Assembly (NCBI GenBank): GCA_045644325.1
Contig: JAZRGT010000008.1
Coordinates: 1-10,020 of the forward strand
Direction of reading: 5' to 3'
From: CAG-390 sp045644325
Lineage (GTDB): Bacteria; Bacillota; Clostridia; Oscillospirales; CAG-272
Length of the DNA stretch: 10,020 bases
Of this stretch, positions 1 through 5,687 are shown piece by piece; the stretch's first letter is position 1; each line of letters starts with the position of its first letter. The notes beneath the pieces were generated by a model that saw nothing but the letters and a program-made list of their open reading frames with translations, was not told where the DNA came from and searched no databases. The position numbers were made by a program, and so were the translations under genes.

Positions 1-348
1 GTAGCTCGCGTTAGAGTATATCCCGGTACCGGTGCTATCACCATCAACGGCCGCGACATTGACGAGTACTTCGGTCTCGACACAATGAAGCTCATCGTAA
101 ACCAGCCCTTCGAGGTTACCGGCAATGTTGGCAAGTTCGACATCGTTGCAAACGTAACCGGCGGCGGTTTCTCCGGCCAGGCAGGCGCAATCCGCCACGG
201 CCTCTCCCGTGCACTCGTTCTCGCTGACGAGGCAAACAAGCCCGCTCTCAAGGCAGCAGGCTTCCTGACTCGCGACCCTCGTATGAAGGAAAGAAAGAAG
301 TACGGTCTCAAGGCCGCTCGTCGCGCAAGCCAGTTCAGCAAGAGATAA
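1..348 (+). CDS. rpsI: 30S ribosomal protein S9 (uS9), 5' end outside window
   Basis: Structural protein of the small ribosomal subunit; its basic C-terminal tail reaches towards the P-site tRNA. The reading frame is open from base 1, so the gene enters from the left with about 15 N-terminal residues missing (the family is usually about 130 aa; 115 are visible). Recognisable S9 signatures are VRVYPGTGAITINGRDIDEY near the visible start, GGGFSGQAGAIRHG in the middle, then GFLTRDPRMKERKKYG and the lysine/arginine-rich end finishing in QFSKR. The ATG at 85 is an internal methionine, not the start. In most bacteria rplM lies just upstream, here out of view. Codon use is clean and highly biased, unlike the AT-rich genes that follow. 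A strong terminator follows 28 bases after the stop. Confidence 0.97.
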   Translation, partial: VARVRVYPGTGAITINGRDIDEYFGLDTMKLIVNQPFEVTGNVGKFDIVANVTGGGFSGQAGAIRHGLSRALVLADEANKPALKAAGFLTRDPRMKERKKYGLKAARRASQFSKR

Positions 349-376
349 TCACCCATTTGGGATTATTTCGATATAC

Positions 377-411
377 AAAAAGCTCTGCTTCGGCAGAGCT
401 TTTTGTGTTTT
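377..411 (+). terminator. Rho-independent terminator of rpsI
   Basis: Eight-base perfect stem AGCTCTGC/GCAGAGCT (381-388 with 393-400) closed by a TTCG tetraloop, extended by AAAA/TTTT and followed by a T-rich tail TTTTGTGTTTT. Nearly the same terminator recurs at 1453-1487. Confidence 0.93.
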
Positions 412-450
412 ATAGGGCGGTTCAATTTGTATAGAATTGAGCCGTCCTAT
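412..450 (+). repeat. 16-bp inverted repeat overlapping the promoter of the first lipoprotein gene
   Basis: Bases 412-427 pair with 435-450 around a 7-base loop (TGTATAG). The stem is continuous if two G-U pairs are allowed (417-445 and 421-441). Its right end touches the first base of the -35 box at 450-455. It could be an operator or a second hairpin after the terminator. The corresponding site at 1491-1523 keeps GGGCGG/CCGTCC but the inner part has diverged. Confidence 0.6.
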
Positions 451-478
451 TTACTTTTCATCAAATATGTGCTATAAT
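450..478 (+). promoter_or_regulatory. Sigma-A promoter of the 535-1245 lipoprotein gene
   Basis: TTTACT at 450-455, 17-base spacer, then TATAAT at 473-478 preceded by TGC (extended -10). It lies 57 bases upstream of the chosen start codon. The leader contains GATAAACTTGAATTTGAT (501-518), which is found identically before the 1597 gene. Confidence 0.85.
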
Positions 479-534
479 TACATTGGTTAGGTATCTAATC
501 GATAAACTTGAATTTGATAAAGGAGGCTTTCAAA

Positions 535-1245
535 ATGAAAAAACTTATAGCATTGATTTTATCGATGACATTCATGTTGGCATTGGCGGGTTGCTCTTCG
601 GATAGAAGAACACAGGCAAGTACTTCAAACGAAACCAGCAACCCAAGTAAAAACACACAGGCAAGTACTTCAAACGAAACCAACAACCCAAACCAAAACA
701 CACAGAGCAAAACAGGCTATTTTATTCCAGATTATGATACGACGAACAATCTTCACTGTGATGAATTTCTGAAAAATTTGAAAAGCGATGGATACATCCG
801 TGGCGGTGAAAAGGATTATAACTACAACACGGATAACATTACTCGCATTGTGAACATTACTCCCCAAAGCATTTCTGATGAAACATCTGATATTGAAGTA
901 TTTTATGTGAGTGGCGCACATTGCTTTTTGATGGTAAATCATACGATTTACAGATATGATACTTTTGGAGGATATCACCGTCAATTATGCTTGTGGGATT
1001 ATGACAGCAATGGCACAAAAGACCTTGTTTCCTATAACACATCGGGCTCTGGTCTGTCTTATATGAGTGTCGGTATTTTTGACTTGACTTCTTTTGAAGA
1101 AATTCAAGTTATATCAAGGATGATATTGAACGAGCCAGGATTTTCCTTTGAATGTAAAAATGGAGTGATATACATTGATGGCGAGGAACTGACCTACAGC
1201 AACGGAAGTTTCCATTGTAATTCATTCAGCAAAGATGCACAGTAA
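535..1245 (+). CDS. Putative lipoprotein with N-terminal tandem repeat, function unknown
   Basis: I do not recognise a named family. The protein is 236 aa from the ATG at 535, which is preceded by AAAGGAGG; an in-frame ATG at 508 lies upstream of that RBS and would spoil the signal peptide. It starts MKKLIALILSMTFMLALAGC, a classic lipoprotein signal with lipobox LAGC and Cys20, so the mature protein should be anchored to the outer face of the membrane. Residues 26-55 are two copies of a 15-residue Thr/Ser/Asn/Gln-rich repeat (TQASTSNET...), a probable flexible linker. The globular part (about 60-236) includes DYDSNGTKD, which resembles a calcium-binding loop as in dockerin or FG-GAP/VCBS repeats, followed by a Gly/Ser-rich strand. 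The gene has its own promoter, lies directly after rpsI, is AT-rich compared with rpsI, and is flanked by sequences repeated around the next gene. Confidence 0.85.
   Translation: MKKLIALILSMTFMLALAGCSSDRRTQASTSNETSNPSKNTQASTSNETNNPNQNTQSKTGYFIPDYDTTNNLHCDEFLKNLKSDGYIRGGEKDYNYNTDNITRIVNITPQSISDETSDIEVFYVSGAHCFLMVNHTIYRYDTFGGYHRQLCLWDYDSNGTKDLVSYNTSGSGLSYMSVGIFDLTSFEEIQVISRMILNEPGFSFECKNGVIYIDGEELTYSNGSFHCNSFSKDAQ
610..699 (+). repeat. Two in-frame 45-bp tandem repeats in the lipoprotein gene
   Basis: Copy 1 (610-654) and copy 2 (655-699) are almost identical at the DNA level over the first 30 bases and diverge a little at the end. Each encodes 15 residues beginning TQASTSNET. The period is a multiple of three, so gain or loss of a copy would change linker length without a frameshift. 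Confidence 0.9.
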
Positions 1246-1320
1246 AATTCCAATTTGACGAGCAGAATAGGCGTTGAATGTTGGTGTGATTTTGGTGCAA
1301 ATTTGGTGCAACATTTTATG
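1244..1320 (+). repeat. 3' flank repeat, copy A (about 77 bp)
   Basis: Begins at the stop codon of the lipoprotein gene with AAATTCCAA, then CGAGCAGAA, GCGTTGAA and TTGGTGCAA. The same blocks in the same order and spacing follow the next gene (1973-2047), at roughly three quarters identity by eye. Inside it TTTGGTGCAA is directly repeated (1291-1300 and 1302-1311), with a weaker third copy, TTGGTGTGA, at 1281-1289. Confidence 0.8.
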
Positions 1321-1322
1321 CG

Positions 1323-1410
1323 ACGATACTCACGATGTTCACGATATCGCACGAAATCACACGATAAAGCTACGATATCACACGATATTTAACGATATTC
1401 ACGATATCAA
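1323..1410. repeat. Degenerate ~10-bp ACGAT tandem repeat array (9 copies)
   Basis: ACGAT, or ACGAA in one copy, starts at 1323, 1332, 1341, 1351, 1361, 1372, 1382, 1392 and 1401. The steps are 9, 9, 10, 10, 11, 10, 10 and 9 bases, and the consensus is ACGATATCAC. The spacing is close to one DNA helical turn. The units are too short and unspaced for CRISPR. Confidence 0.85.
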
Positions 1411-1452
1411 ACAGTATTGCTAAAACTCCAAGAGATAATTTATTATTTATAC

Positions 1453-1487
1453 AAAAAGCTCTGCATTTGCAGAGCTTTTTGTGTTTT
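1453..1487 (+). terminator. Rho-independent terminator after the first lipoprotein gene
   Basis: AAAAAGCTCTGC (1453-1464) pairs with GCAGAGCTTTTT (1469-1480), followed by GTGTTTT. It is a near copy of the rpsI terminator at 377-411; only the loop (ATTT instead of TTCG) differs. It should end the lipoprotein transcript well after the repeat array. Confidence 0.9.
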
Positions 1488-1525
1488 AAAGGGCGGTTTA
1501 ATTTGTAAAGAACCCCGCCGTCCTA

Positions 1526-1554
1526 TTTACATTTAGGAGTTTTTATGGTATAAT
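1526..1554 (+). promoter_or_regulatory. Sigma-A promoter of the 1597 gene
   Basis: TTTACA at 1526-1531, 17-base spacer, TATAAT at 1549-1554 preceded by TGG (extended -10). It stands at the same place, relative to the terminator upstream and the shared leader downstream, as the promoter at 450-478. Confidence 0.88.
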
Positions 1555-1596
1555 ACAAGTATTAGATAAACTTGAATTTGATGAGGAGGTATTAAC

Positions 1597-1968
1597 ATGA
1601 ATAAAAAAGTGTTATCAACAATTCTTTTGTGCTTGATTTTGCTTTCGTTTATATTTACAATTGTAATATTTGTCAATACGGGTATATCACTGTATCAATT
1701 AGAAAACGCAGAAATTGATACAACAAACGATAAATTGCCCGGAGCTTCTGTTATTGCTGCGGCTTTTGCTTCTATTGGCTTATGGATTGGATTTATTCTT
1801 ACAAGCGGAATAACTTCATCAATTGGTTTTGTGTGTTCACTTGTAAATACTAAAATAACTCAAAATATGATTATTCATCGAATATCTAAAGCGTTTTTGT
1901 GTTTTCATTCTGTTGTACTTGTTTTGATATTTTCTGTATTTATTTTTTTCATTGTTTCTGTTTTCTAA
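1597..1968 (+). CDS. Small membrane protein, function unknown
   Basis: I do not recognise the family. The 123-aa product starts at the ATG at 1597, 6 bases after a strong GAGGAGGT. Three hydrophobic stretches are seen: about residues 5-28, 50-84 (long, possibly two close segments with a Gly/Ser-rich turn) and 98-123, which runs to the C-terminus. A short polar loop (about 34-48) contains Glu/Asp residues. There is no lipobox Cys at the N-terminus, so it is an integral membrane protein rather than a lipoprotein. The gene is very AT-rich compared with rpsI and the operon after 2661, suggesting a different origin. It has its own promoter and may be co-transcribed with the 2095 lipoprotein gene, since no terminator or clear promoter is seen in the 126-base gap. 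Confidence 0.75.
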   Translation: MNKKVLSTILLCLILLSFIFTIVIFVNTGISLYQLENAEIDTTNDKLPGASVIAAAFASIGLWIGFILTSGITSSIGFVCSLVNTKITQNMIIHRISKAFLCFHSVVLVLIFSVFIFFIVSVF

Positions 1969-1972
1969 TAAG

Positions 1973-2047
1973 ACAAATTCCAAATTGTCGAGCAGAACAG
2001 CGTTGAACGCCCCGATGATCTTGGTGCAATTTCGGCGCGAAGTTTTA
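1973..2047 (+). repeat. 3' flank repeat, copy B
   Basis: Contains AAATTCCAA, CGAGCAGAA, GCGTTGAA and TTGGTGCAA in the same order as copy A at 1244-1320. The second half of the GGTGCAA direct repeat has decayed to TTCGGCGCGA here. It begins a few bases after the stop codon of the membrane protein gene, as copy A does for its gene. Confidence 0.78.
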
Positions 2048-2094
2048 AATGGCGGCAGTTTGAAAATATCAATTTTGAAAAGGAGTATTATTTT

Positions 2095-2460
2095 ATGAAA
2101 AAATTCATTGCATTGGTTATTGCACTTGTTTGTGCAATAAGCTTGATCGGGTGTTCTTCTGAAGAAGTGAAAAGGGATTTGACCCTGGATGAGTTGAAGG
2201 TCATCGCCGAAAAAGGGAATAATATTTCGTGGAGCGACTTTGATCCGTTTATTTATTCCTCTGAAGGCGGAAGCGGAATTTTATTCAGAACTTACCCTGT
2301 GGGCGATAATTACGTTCTGCACGTTGGAGGCTCTCCGGACGGGATTGTATATGCCAGACTCTCGACAAAGGTCGAGGGCGGTGATCCCGCCGACGGATAT
2401 CGTGAAATCGATATTATGACGCAAAGCATAGATAAGTTTATCAAAGGAACGAATAAATAG
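2095..2460 (+). CDS. Small putative lipoprotein
   Basis: A 121-aa product with a clear lipoprotein signal, MKKFIALVIALVCAISLIGC, with lipobox LIGC and Cys20, so probably a membrane-anchored protein on the outer surface. The mature part opens with LTLDELKVIAEKGNNISWSDFDPF, then a Gly-rich segment (YSSEGGSGILFRTYPVGDNY) and a C-terminal IDIMTQSIDKFI. From memory, similar short lipoproteins occur in Clostridia without an assigned role; I cannot name a Pfam family. The start is fixed by AAAAGGAG about 8 bases upstream. Base composition is intermediate between the AT-rich genes before it and the operon after it. A terminator follows directly. Confidence 0.8.
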   Translation: MKKFIALVIALVCAISLIGCSSEEVKRDLTLDELKVIAEKGNNISWSDFDPFIYSSEGGSGILFRTYPVGDNYVLHVGGSPDGIVYARLSTKVEGGDPADGYREIDIMTQSIDKFIKGTNK

Positions 2461-2466
2461 AATATG

Positions 2467-2507
2467 AAAAACAGCACTCGCTTCGGTGGGGGCTGTTTTT
2501 GTATTTT
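2467..2507 (+). terminator. Rho-independent terminator after the 2095 lipoprotein gene
   Basis: AAAAACAGC (2467-2475) pairs with GCTGTTTTT (2492-2500), with an inner CACT/GGTG helix, followed by GTATTTT. The 95 bases from here to the next promoter hold nothing I can identify. Confidence 0.85.
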
Positions 2508-2602
2508 AAGCTACAATTCAGTTGTCCCCTATGGCTCGTTATGTTATTCGCTGTGATAATACCGATTCCGTGCTCGTACTTTGAGAAAATCGAGGGTTGC
2601 TA

Positions 2603-2631
2603 TTTACATTCCTTCGGTTTTATGATATAAT
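2603..2631 (+). promoter_or_regulatory. Sigma-A promoter of the seven-gene operon
   Basis: TTTACA at 2603-2608, 17-base spacer, TATAAT at 2626-2631 preceded by TGA (extended -10), 29 bases before the first start codon. The CTATTTACATT start and the TTTTATG before the -10 match the promoter at 1526-1554 base for base. Confidence 0.9.
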
Positions 2632-2660
2632 CTATTTGAACGATTACGCGGAGGTGCGAT

Positions 2661-3407
2661 ATGTATAAAATAGCAAAAATAACGTTCAAGCCGAGCGTTG
2701 CGGGCTTGGATGGCGTCTCGGACAAGGTCGATGAAATACTCGGAATGCTCCATAAAAACGGTCAGATACTTGACTGGATCATTGAGGATCACGCGCCTTC
2801 ATACGTCGCGACGGTGAGCACCACCGATGACGATTCGCTTGACGGGAAGTATTTCAATCAGTATATCCGCGGCGCGATCGCGGATTTCGAGATCGAAACC
2901 GAGATCGTTTGCGACGATGCTTTGGCGAGCGATTGCTGTCACTGCGCCGATCACGGCTACTATATTTTCGCGATCTATCCCGATCTCTCATCGAGTCCCG
3001 TCTGGTGCGGCGACTGCGGAAACGAGATACCGCTGACGAGAATTCCCTATCTTTTCGGAGAAGAGGAGCATTATTCGATCCTGAATTTTCAGCAGATGTA
3101 TAAGGCGGTTGACACCTTGTGGATGGACAGCCTTTCGGACAGATTTACGAAAAAACAGCTCGTTGACCATAAATCCGAGCTGAACCGTCGCGGAATGGAG
3201 ATACGCGCCGAGCTTGAAAAGAAGGTCGGCAAGCCCGTGTATTATCTGCTCGCAAATCCCATCGGCGGTTGGTATGAGATTGAGAGGAATAATAAGCATT
3301 TAGAGGTCTGCCCGAAATGCGGCGGGGAGCTTGAGGTGATAGATCACGCTTGCGCAAATAAGGTCTGCCAAAAATGCAGATTTGCTTTTGTTGATCCCGA
3401 GGAATAA
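2661..3407 (+). CDS. DUF2310-like zinc-ribbon protein
   Basis: A 248-aa soluble protein that I place, from recall of the family pattern, with DUF2310, annotated as Zn-ribbon-containing and possibly nucleic-acid-binding. No activity has been established that I know of. Visible features are an N-terminal alpha/beta region (1-85), a first cysteine group C92-C93-x-C95 with C116-x2-C119 leading into GNEIPLTRIPY, a helical middle (about 135-195), and a C-terminal zinc ribbon C217-x2-C220 with C236-x2-C239. The ATG at 2661 has GGAGGTG 4 bases upstream and follows a clear promoter, making this the first gene of the operon. Its stop TAA shares its last base with the ATG at 3407, so translation is probably coupled to the HD-domain gene. 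Confidence 0.78.
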   Translation: MYKIAKITFKPSVAGLDGVSDKVDEILGMLHKNGQILDWIIEDHAPSYVATVSTTDDDSLDGKYFNQYIRGAIADFEIETEIVCDDALASDCCHCADHGYYIFAIYPDLSSSPVWCGDCGNEIPLTRIPYLFGEEEHYSILNFQQMYKAVDTLWMDSLSDRFTKKQLVDHKSELNRRGMEIRAELEKKVGKPVYYLLANPIGGWYEIERNNKHLEVCPKCGGELEVIDHACANKVCQKCRFAFVDPEE

Positions 3408-4054
3408 TGATGCAAAACGAACTGATTGCCCGCGCGGCGACGTATGTGAAAGAAAAATTTGAAAACGAATACAGCGGGCACGATTGGTTCCATACCCTGC
3501 GCGTTTTCAAAGCGGCAACGCGAATTGCCGAGGCTGAGGGAGCTGATTTGGAAACGGTACAGCTCGCGGCACTTCTGCACGACGTTGACGACAGAAAGCT
3601 CTCGCCCGAAACTCACGCGGATAAGGCAAATGCAAGAAGTTTTCTTTCAGCAAACAATGTTGATGAAAGCGTTATTTGCGAGATATGCCGCATTATAGGC
3701 GAAGTTTCGTTTGTTGGAAACGATTCCGTCGTGCCGACAACTTTAGAGGGCAAATGCGTTCAGGATGCCGACCGACTCGACGCTATTGGCGCTATCGGTA
3801 TCGCCCGCGCTTTTGCATACGGCGGAAATCATAACAGACTGATGTATCATCCCGATATAGCGCCTAATTTGGATATGACGAAAGAAGAATATTTTAAAAG
3901 TCAATCCACTACGGTGAATCACTTTTACGAAAAGCTCTTTAAGCTGGCCGATATGATGAATACCGATGCGGCGAAGTCGATTGCAAAGGAAAGAGACGGG
4001 TATATGAGAGGCTTCATTGCTGAATTTATGGATGAATGGGAAGGGAGAAAATAA
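3407..4054 (+). CDS. HD-domain phosphohydrolase (YedJ-like)
   Basis: A 215-aa soluble metal-dependent phosphohydrolase of the HD superfamily, similar in layout to the YedJ-type proteins. Metal ligands can be read from the sequence: H29 in GHDWFHTLRV, the H58-D59 pair in ALLHDVDDRK, and D122 in QDADRLDAIGAIG. The natural substrate is unknown; the superfamily acts on nucleotides and other phosphate esters. Two adjacent ATGs are possible (3407 and 3410). GAGG at 3399-3402 lies 4 bases from the first and 7 from the second, so the second may be used. The first ATG overlaps the preceding stop by one base. Its 3' end carries the RBS for the next gene. Confidence 0.9.
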   Translation: MMQNELIARAATYVKEKFENEYSGHDWFHTLRVFKAATRIAEAEGADLETVQLAALLHDVDDRKLSPETHADKANARSFLSANNVDESVICEICRIIGEVSFVGNDSVVPTTLEGKCVQDADRLDAIGAIGIARAFAYGGNHNRLMYHPDIAPNLDMTKEEYFKSQSTTVNHFYEKLFKLADMMNTDAAKSIAKERDGYMRGFIAEFMDEWEGRK

Positions 4055-4056
4055 CA

Positions 4057-4728
4057 TTGACAACAAAGCTTTTCTTTTCCGCAATTACAAAATTTCTTTT
4101 GGGCGTCCTTCTCGTCGGACTTTTGATTTTTCTTCCCGCGGGAACTTTTGATTACGTTCAAGGATGGCTTCTTATGGCGATACTTTTCGTTCCTATGTTC
4201 TGCGCGGGCATCGTGATGATGATAAAAAATCCCGGATTGCTTGCTTCTCGACTTGATGCCAAAGAGGACAGAAAAGAGCAGAGCATAGTGGTCAAGCTCA
4301 GCGGGCTGATGTTCCTTTGCGGTTTTATCGTCGCGGGGCTCGGCGTGCGGTTTGGTTGGTATATGCTCCCGATGCCCGTTTGTATAGTCGGTGCAGTTCT
4401 CTTTATTGCTGCTTATATGATCTATGCCGAGGTGCTGCGCGAAAATACCTATCTCAGCCGCACAATCGAGGTGCAAGAAGGTCAAAAAGTCATCGACACG
4501 GGACTTTACGGCATCGTGCGCCACCCGATGTACAGCGCGACGCTTCTGCTGTTTCTTTCAATGCCGATAGTGCTCGGCTCGATTTGGTCATTTTTGATCT
4601 TTCTCGTGTACCCCTTCATAATCGCGTCAAGACTCAAGGATGAAGAAAAGTTTCTTGAGGAAGAACTCGAAGGCTACCGCGAGTACAAGAAAAAGGTGAA
4701 ATACAGACTCATCCCCTTTATTTGGTAA
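4057..4728 (+). CDS. Isoprenylcysteine carboxyl methyltransferase-like membrane protein (TTG start)
   Basis: Integral membrane protein of the ICMT/phospholipid-methyltransferase superfamily, presumably SAM-dependent; bacterial members mostly lack a known substrate. The conserved C-terminal core is present: TGLYGIVRHPMYSATLL, then a hydrophobic pair of helices, then DEEKFLEEELEGYREYKKKV ending YRLIPF. Four or five membrane segments are visible, the first within about residues 8-28. I prefer the TTG at 4057 (223 aa). GGGAG at 4043-4047 sits 9 bases before it, it lies 2 bases after the HD stop, and the protein then begins with a TTKLFF... segment leading straight into the first helix. The in-frame ATG at 4036 would give 7 more residues, but no RBS precedes it. 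Confidence 0.85.
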   Translation: MTTKLFFSAITKFLLGVLLVGLLIFLPAGTFDYVQGWLLMAILFVPMFCAGIVMMIKNPGLLASRLDAKEDRKEQSIVVKLSGLMFLCGFIVAGLGVRFGWYMLPMPVCIVGAVLFIAAYMIYAEVLRENTYLSRTIEVQEGQKVIDTGLYGIVRHPMYSATLLLFLSMPIVLGSIWSFLIFLVYPFIIASRLKDEEKFLEEELEGYREYKKKVKYRLIPFIW

Positions 4729-4729
4729 A

Positions 4730-5287
4730 ATGATAAAAACTACTTACCCCGGAATGGTTTTGGCAATCAGCGCGCTGTGGATCGCCCTTCGCGCTTTCTT
4801 TGCCGTGAAAAACAGAAGATTTGATATTAAACGAGAATTGCAACTGCTCCTCGTTTATGTCTGCCTCATCGTAGTTGCGCGCATAACCTTTTTCCCGATG
4901 CGGAAGGTTGACGGTATTATTCAGCCTTTGGTGTTTGACTCCGCGAATGTGTTTCCGTTCCGAACGAACTTTATTCCGCTCGTCAATCTTTTCGATTACG
5001 AGATAATGTCAGAGGCGGTTATCAATTTTGTCGGAAACACCACTATGTTTATTCCCATGGGAATAATTTGGCCTATCGTATACAAGGAGCTTGACACACA
5101 GATCAAAACCATTGCCGCCGGCGCGGGGCTGTCGCTTTTCATCGAGATACTTCAGCTTCCGTTCTACGACCGAGTCAGCGACGTTGACGATCTTCTGCTC
5201 AATACACTTGGGTTTGCGATGGGGTATGGGATTTATAGGTTGGTTAAGTTTATAAAAAATACAAGAGGTAAAGATGCAAGGCTATAA
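4730..5287 (+). CDS. VanZ-like membrane protein
   Basis: A 185-aa polytopic membrane protein of the VanZ family. The name comes from VanZ of the Tn1546 vancomycin cluster, which gives low-level teicoplanin resistance; most family members are chromosomal proteins without a proven role, so resistance should not be assumed. Family motifs are INFVGNTTMFIPMG (about 98-111), a helix with E and Q in SLFIEILQ, then DVDDLLLNTLGFAMGY. About five hydrophobic segments are seen (8-25, 38-56, 97-117, 126-142, 155-172). The ATG at 4730 is one base after the preceding stop and has no good RBS, so translation probably depends on coupling. The end overlaps the Nudix gene by 14 bases. Confidence 0.9.
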   Translation: MIKTTYPGMVLAISALWIALRAFFAVKNRRFDIKRELQLLLVYVCLIVVARITFFPMRKVDGIIQPLVFDSANVFPFRTNFIPLVNLFDYEIMSEAVINFVGNTTMFIPMGIIWPIVYKELDTQIKTIAAGAGLSLFIEILQLPFYDRVSDVDDLLLNTLGFAMGYGIYRLVKFIKNTRGKDARL

Positions 5288-5687
5288 CGTAATTGCAGTA
5301 TTCAACGAAAGCGCCGACAGAATGCTGATGTGCAAGCGGCGGAAGGATCCCTACAAAGGGCTTTCAAATCTTGTCGGCGGAAAAATCGAAAAGTGCGAGG
5401 ACGGACTCCGCGCGGCGTACAGAGAACTATGGGAAGAAACTTCGATAACCGAAAACGATATTATTCTTTCGCATTTGATGGATTTTACATACTATCTCGA
5501 TAATTGTTACGTTGAAGTTTACGTGGGTAAACTGAATAAGCATATTGACGTCTGCGGCGACGAAAATGACCTTTATTGGTCGTTGCTCGACTGCGATTTC
5601 TTTGATGCAACGAAGTATGCCGGCGAGGGGAATATCGGTCATATTATGATGCACGTGCATATGTATCGAAAGGAGCTGTTGAAGTAA
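5274..5687 (+). CDS. Nudix hydrolase
   Basis: A 137-aa Nudix-fold pyrophosphohydrolase, a family that cleaves nucleoside diphosphates linked to another group (dNTPs, oxidised nucleotides, nucleotide sugars); the specific substrate cannot be told here. The Nudix box runs from G36 to I58: G-x5-E42-x7-R50-E51-L-x-E54-E55, with Ser57 in place of the usual Gly. The preceding MLMCKRRKDPYKGLSNLVGG is typical of MutT/NTP-type members. Length is normal. The ATG at 5274 has AGAGGT just upstream inside the end of the VanZ gene, and the two genes overlap by 14 bases. The TAA shares a base with the ATG of the HAD gene. Confidence 0.93.
   Translation: MQGYNVIAVFNESADRMLMCKRRKDPYKGLSNLVGGKIEKCEDGLRAAYRELWEETSITENDIILSHLMDFTYYLDNCYVEVYVGKLNKHIDVCGDENDLYWSLLDCDFFDATKYAGEGNIGHIMMHVHMYRKELLK

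Larger units (their letters stand above)
1246..1596. other. Gene-free 351-base region: 3' flank, repeat array, terminator, promoter
   Basis: No convincing coding sequence in either strand. From left to right it holds a ~75-base flank (1246-1320) shared with the region after the 1597 gene, the ACGAT repeat array (1323-1410), an 11-base copy of the rpsI 3' end (1429-1439), a terminator (1453-1487), a degenerate copy of the 412-450 inverted repeat, and a promoter (1526-1554). Confidence 0.75.

Noticed and set aside
1323..1410. CRISPR array
   Set aside because: Units are about 10 bases, degenerate, without spacers, and no cas gene is present.
339..2047. Integron-type gene cassette array
   Set aside because: No integrase, and no attC-like structure with paired RYYYAAC/GTTRRRY boxes; the repeated flanks hold ordinary terminators and promoters for each gene.
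3925..4524. 199-residue minus-strand open frame over the HD/ICMT-like junction
   Set aside because: Both plus-strand genes have family motifs; the antisense frame shows low-complexity charged sequence and no start signals.
4730..5287. Teicoplanin or vancomycin resistance locus because of the VanZ-like protein
   Set aside because: No vanA, vanH, vanX, vanR or vanS nearby; chromosomal VanZ-like proteins are widespread in Bacillota without such a role.
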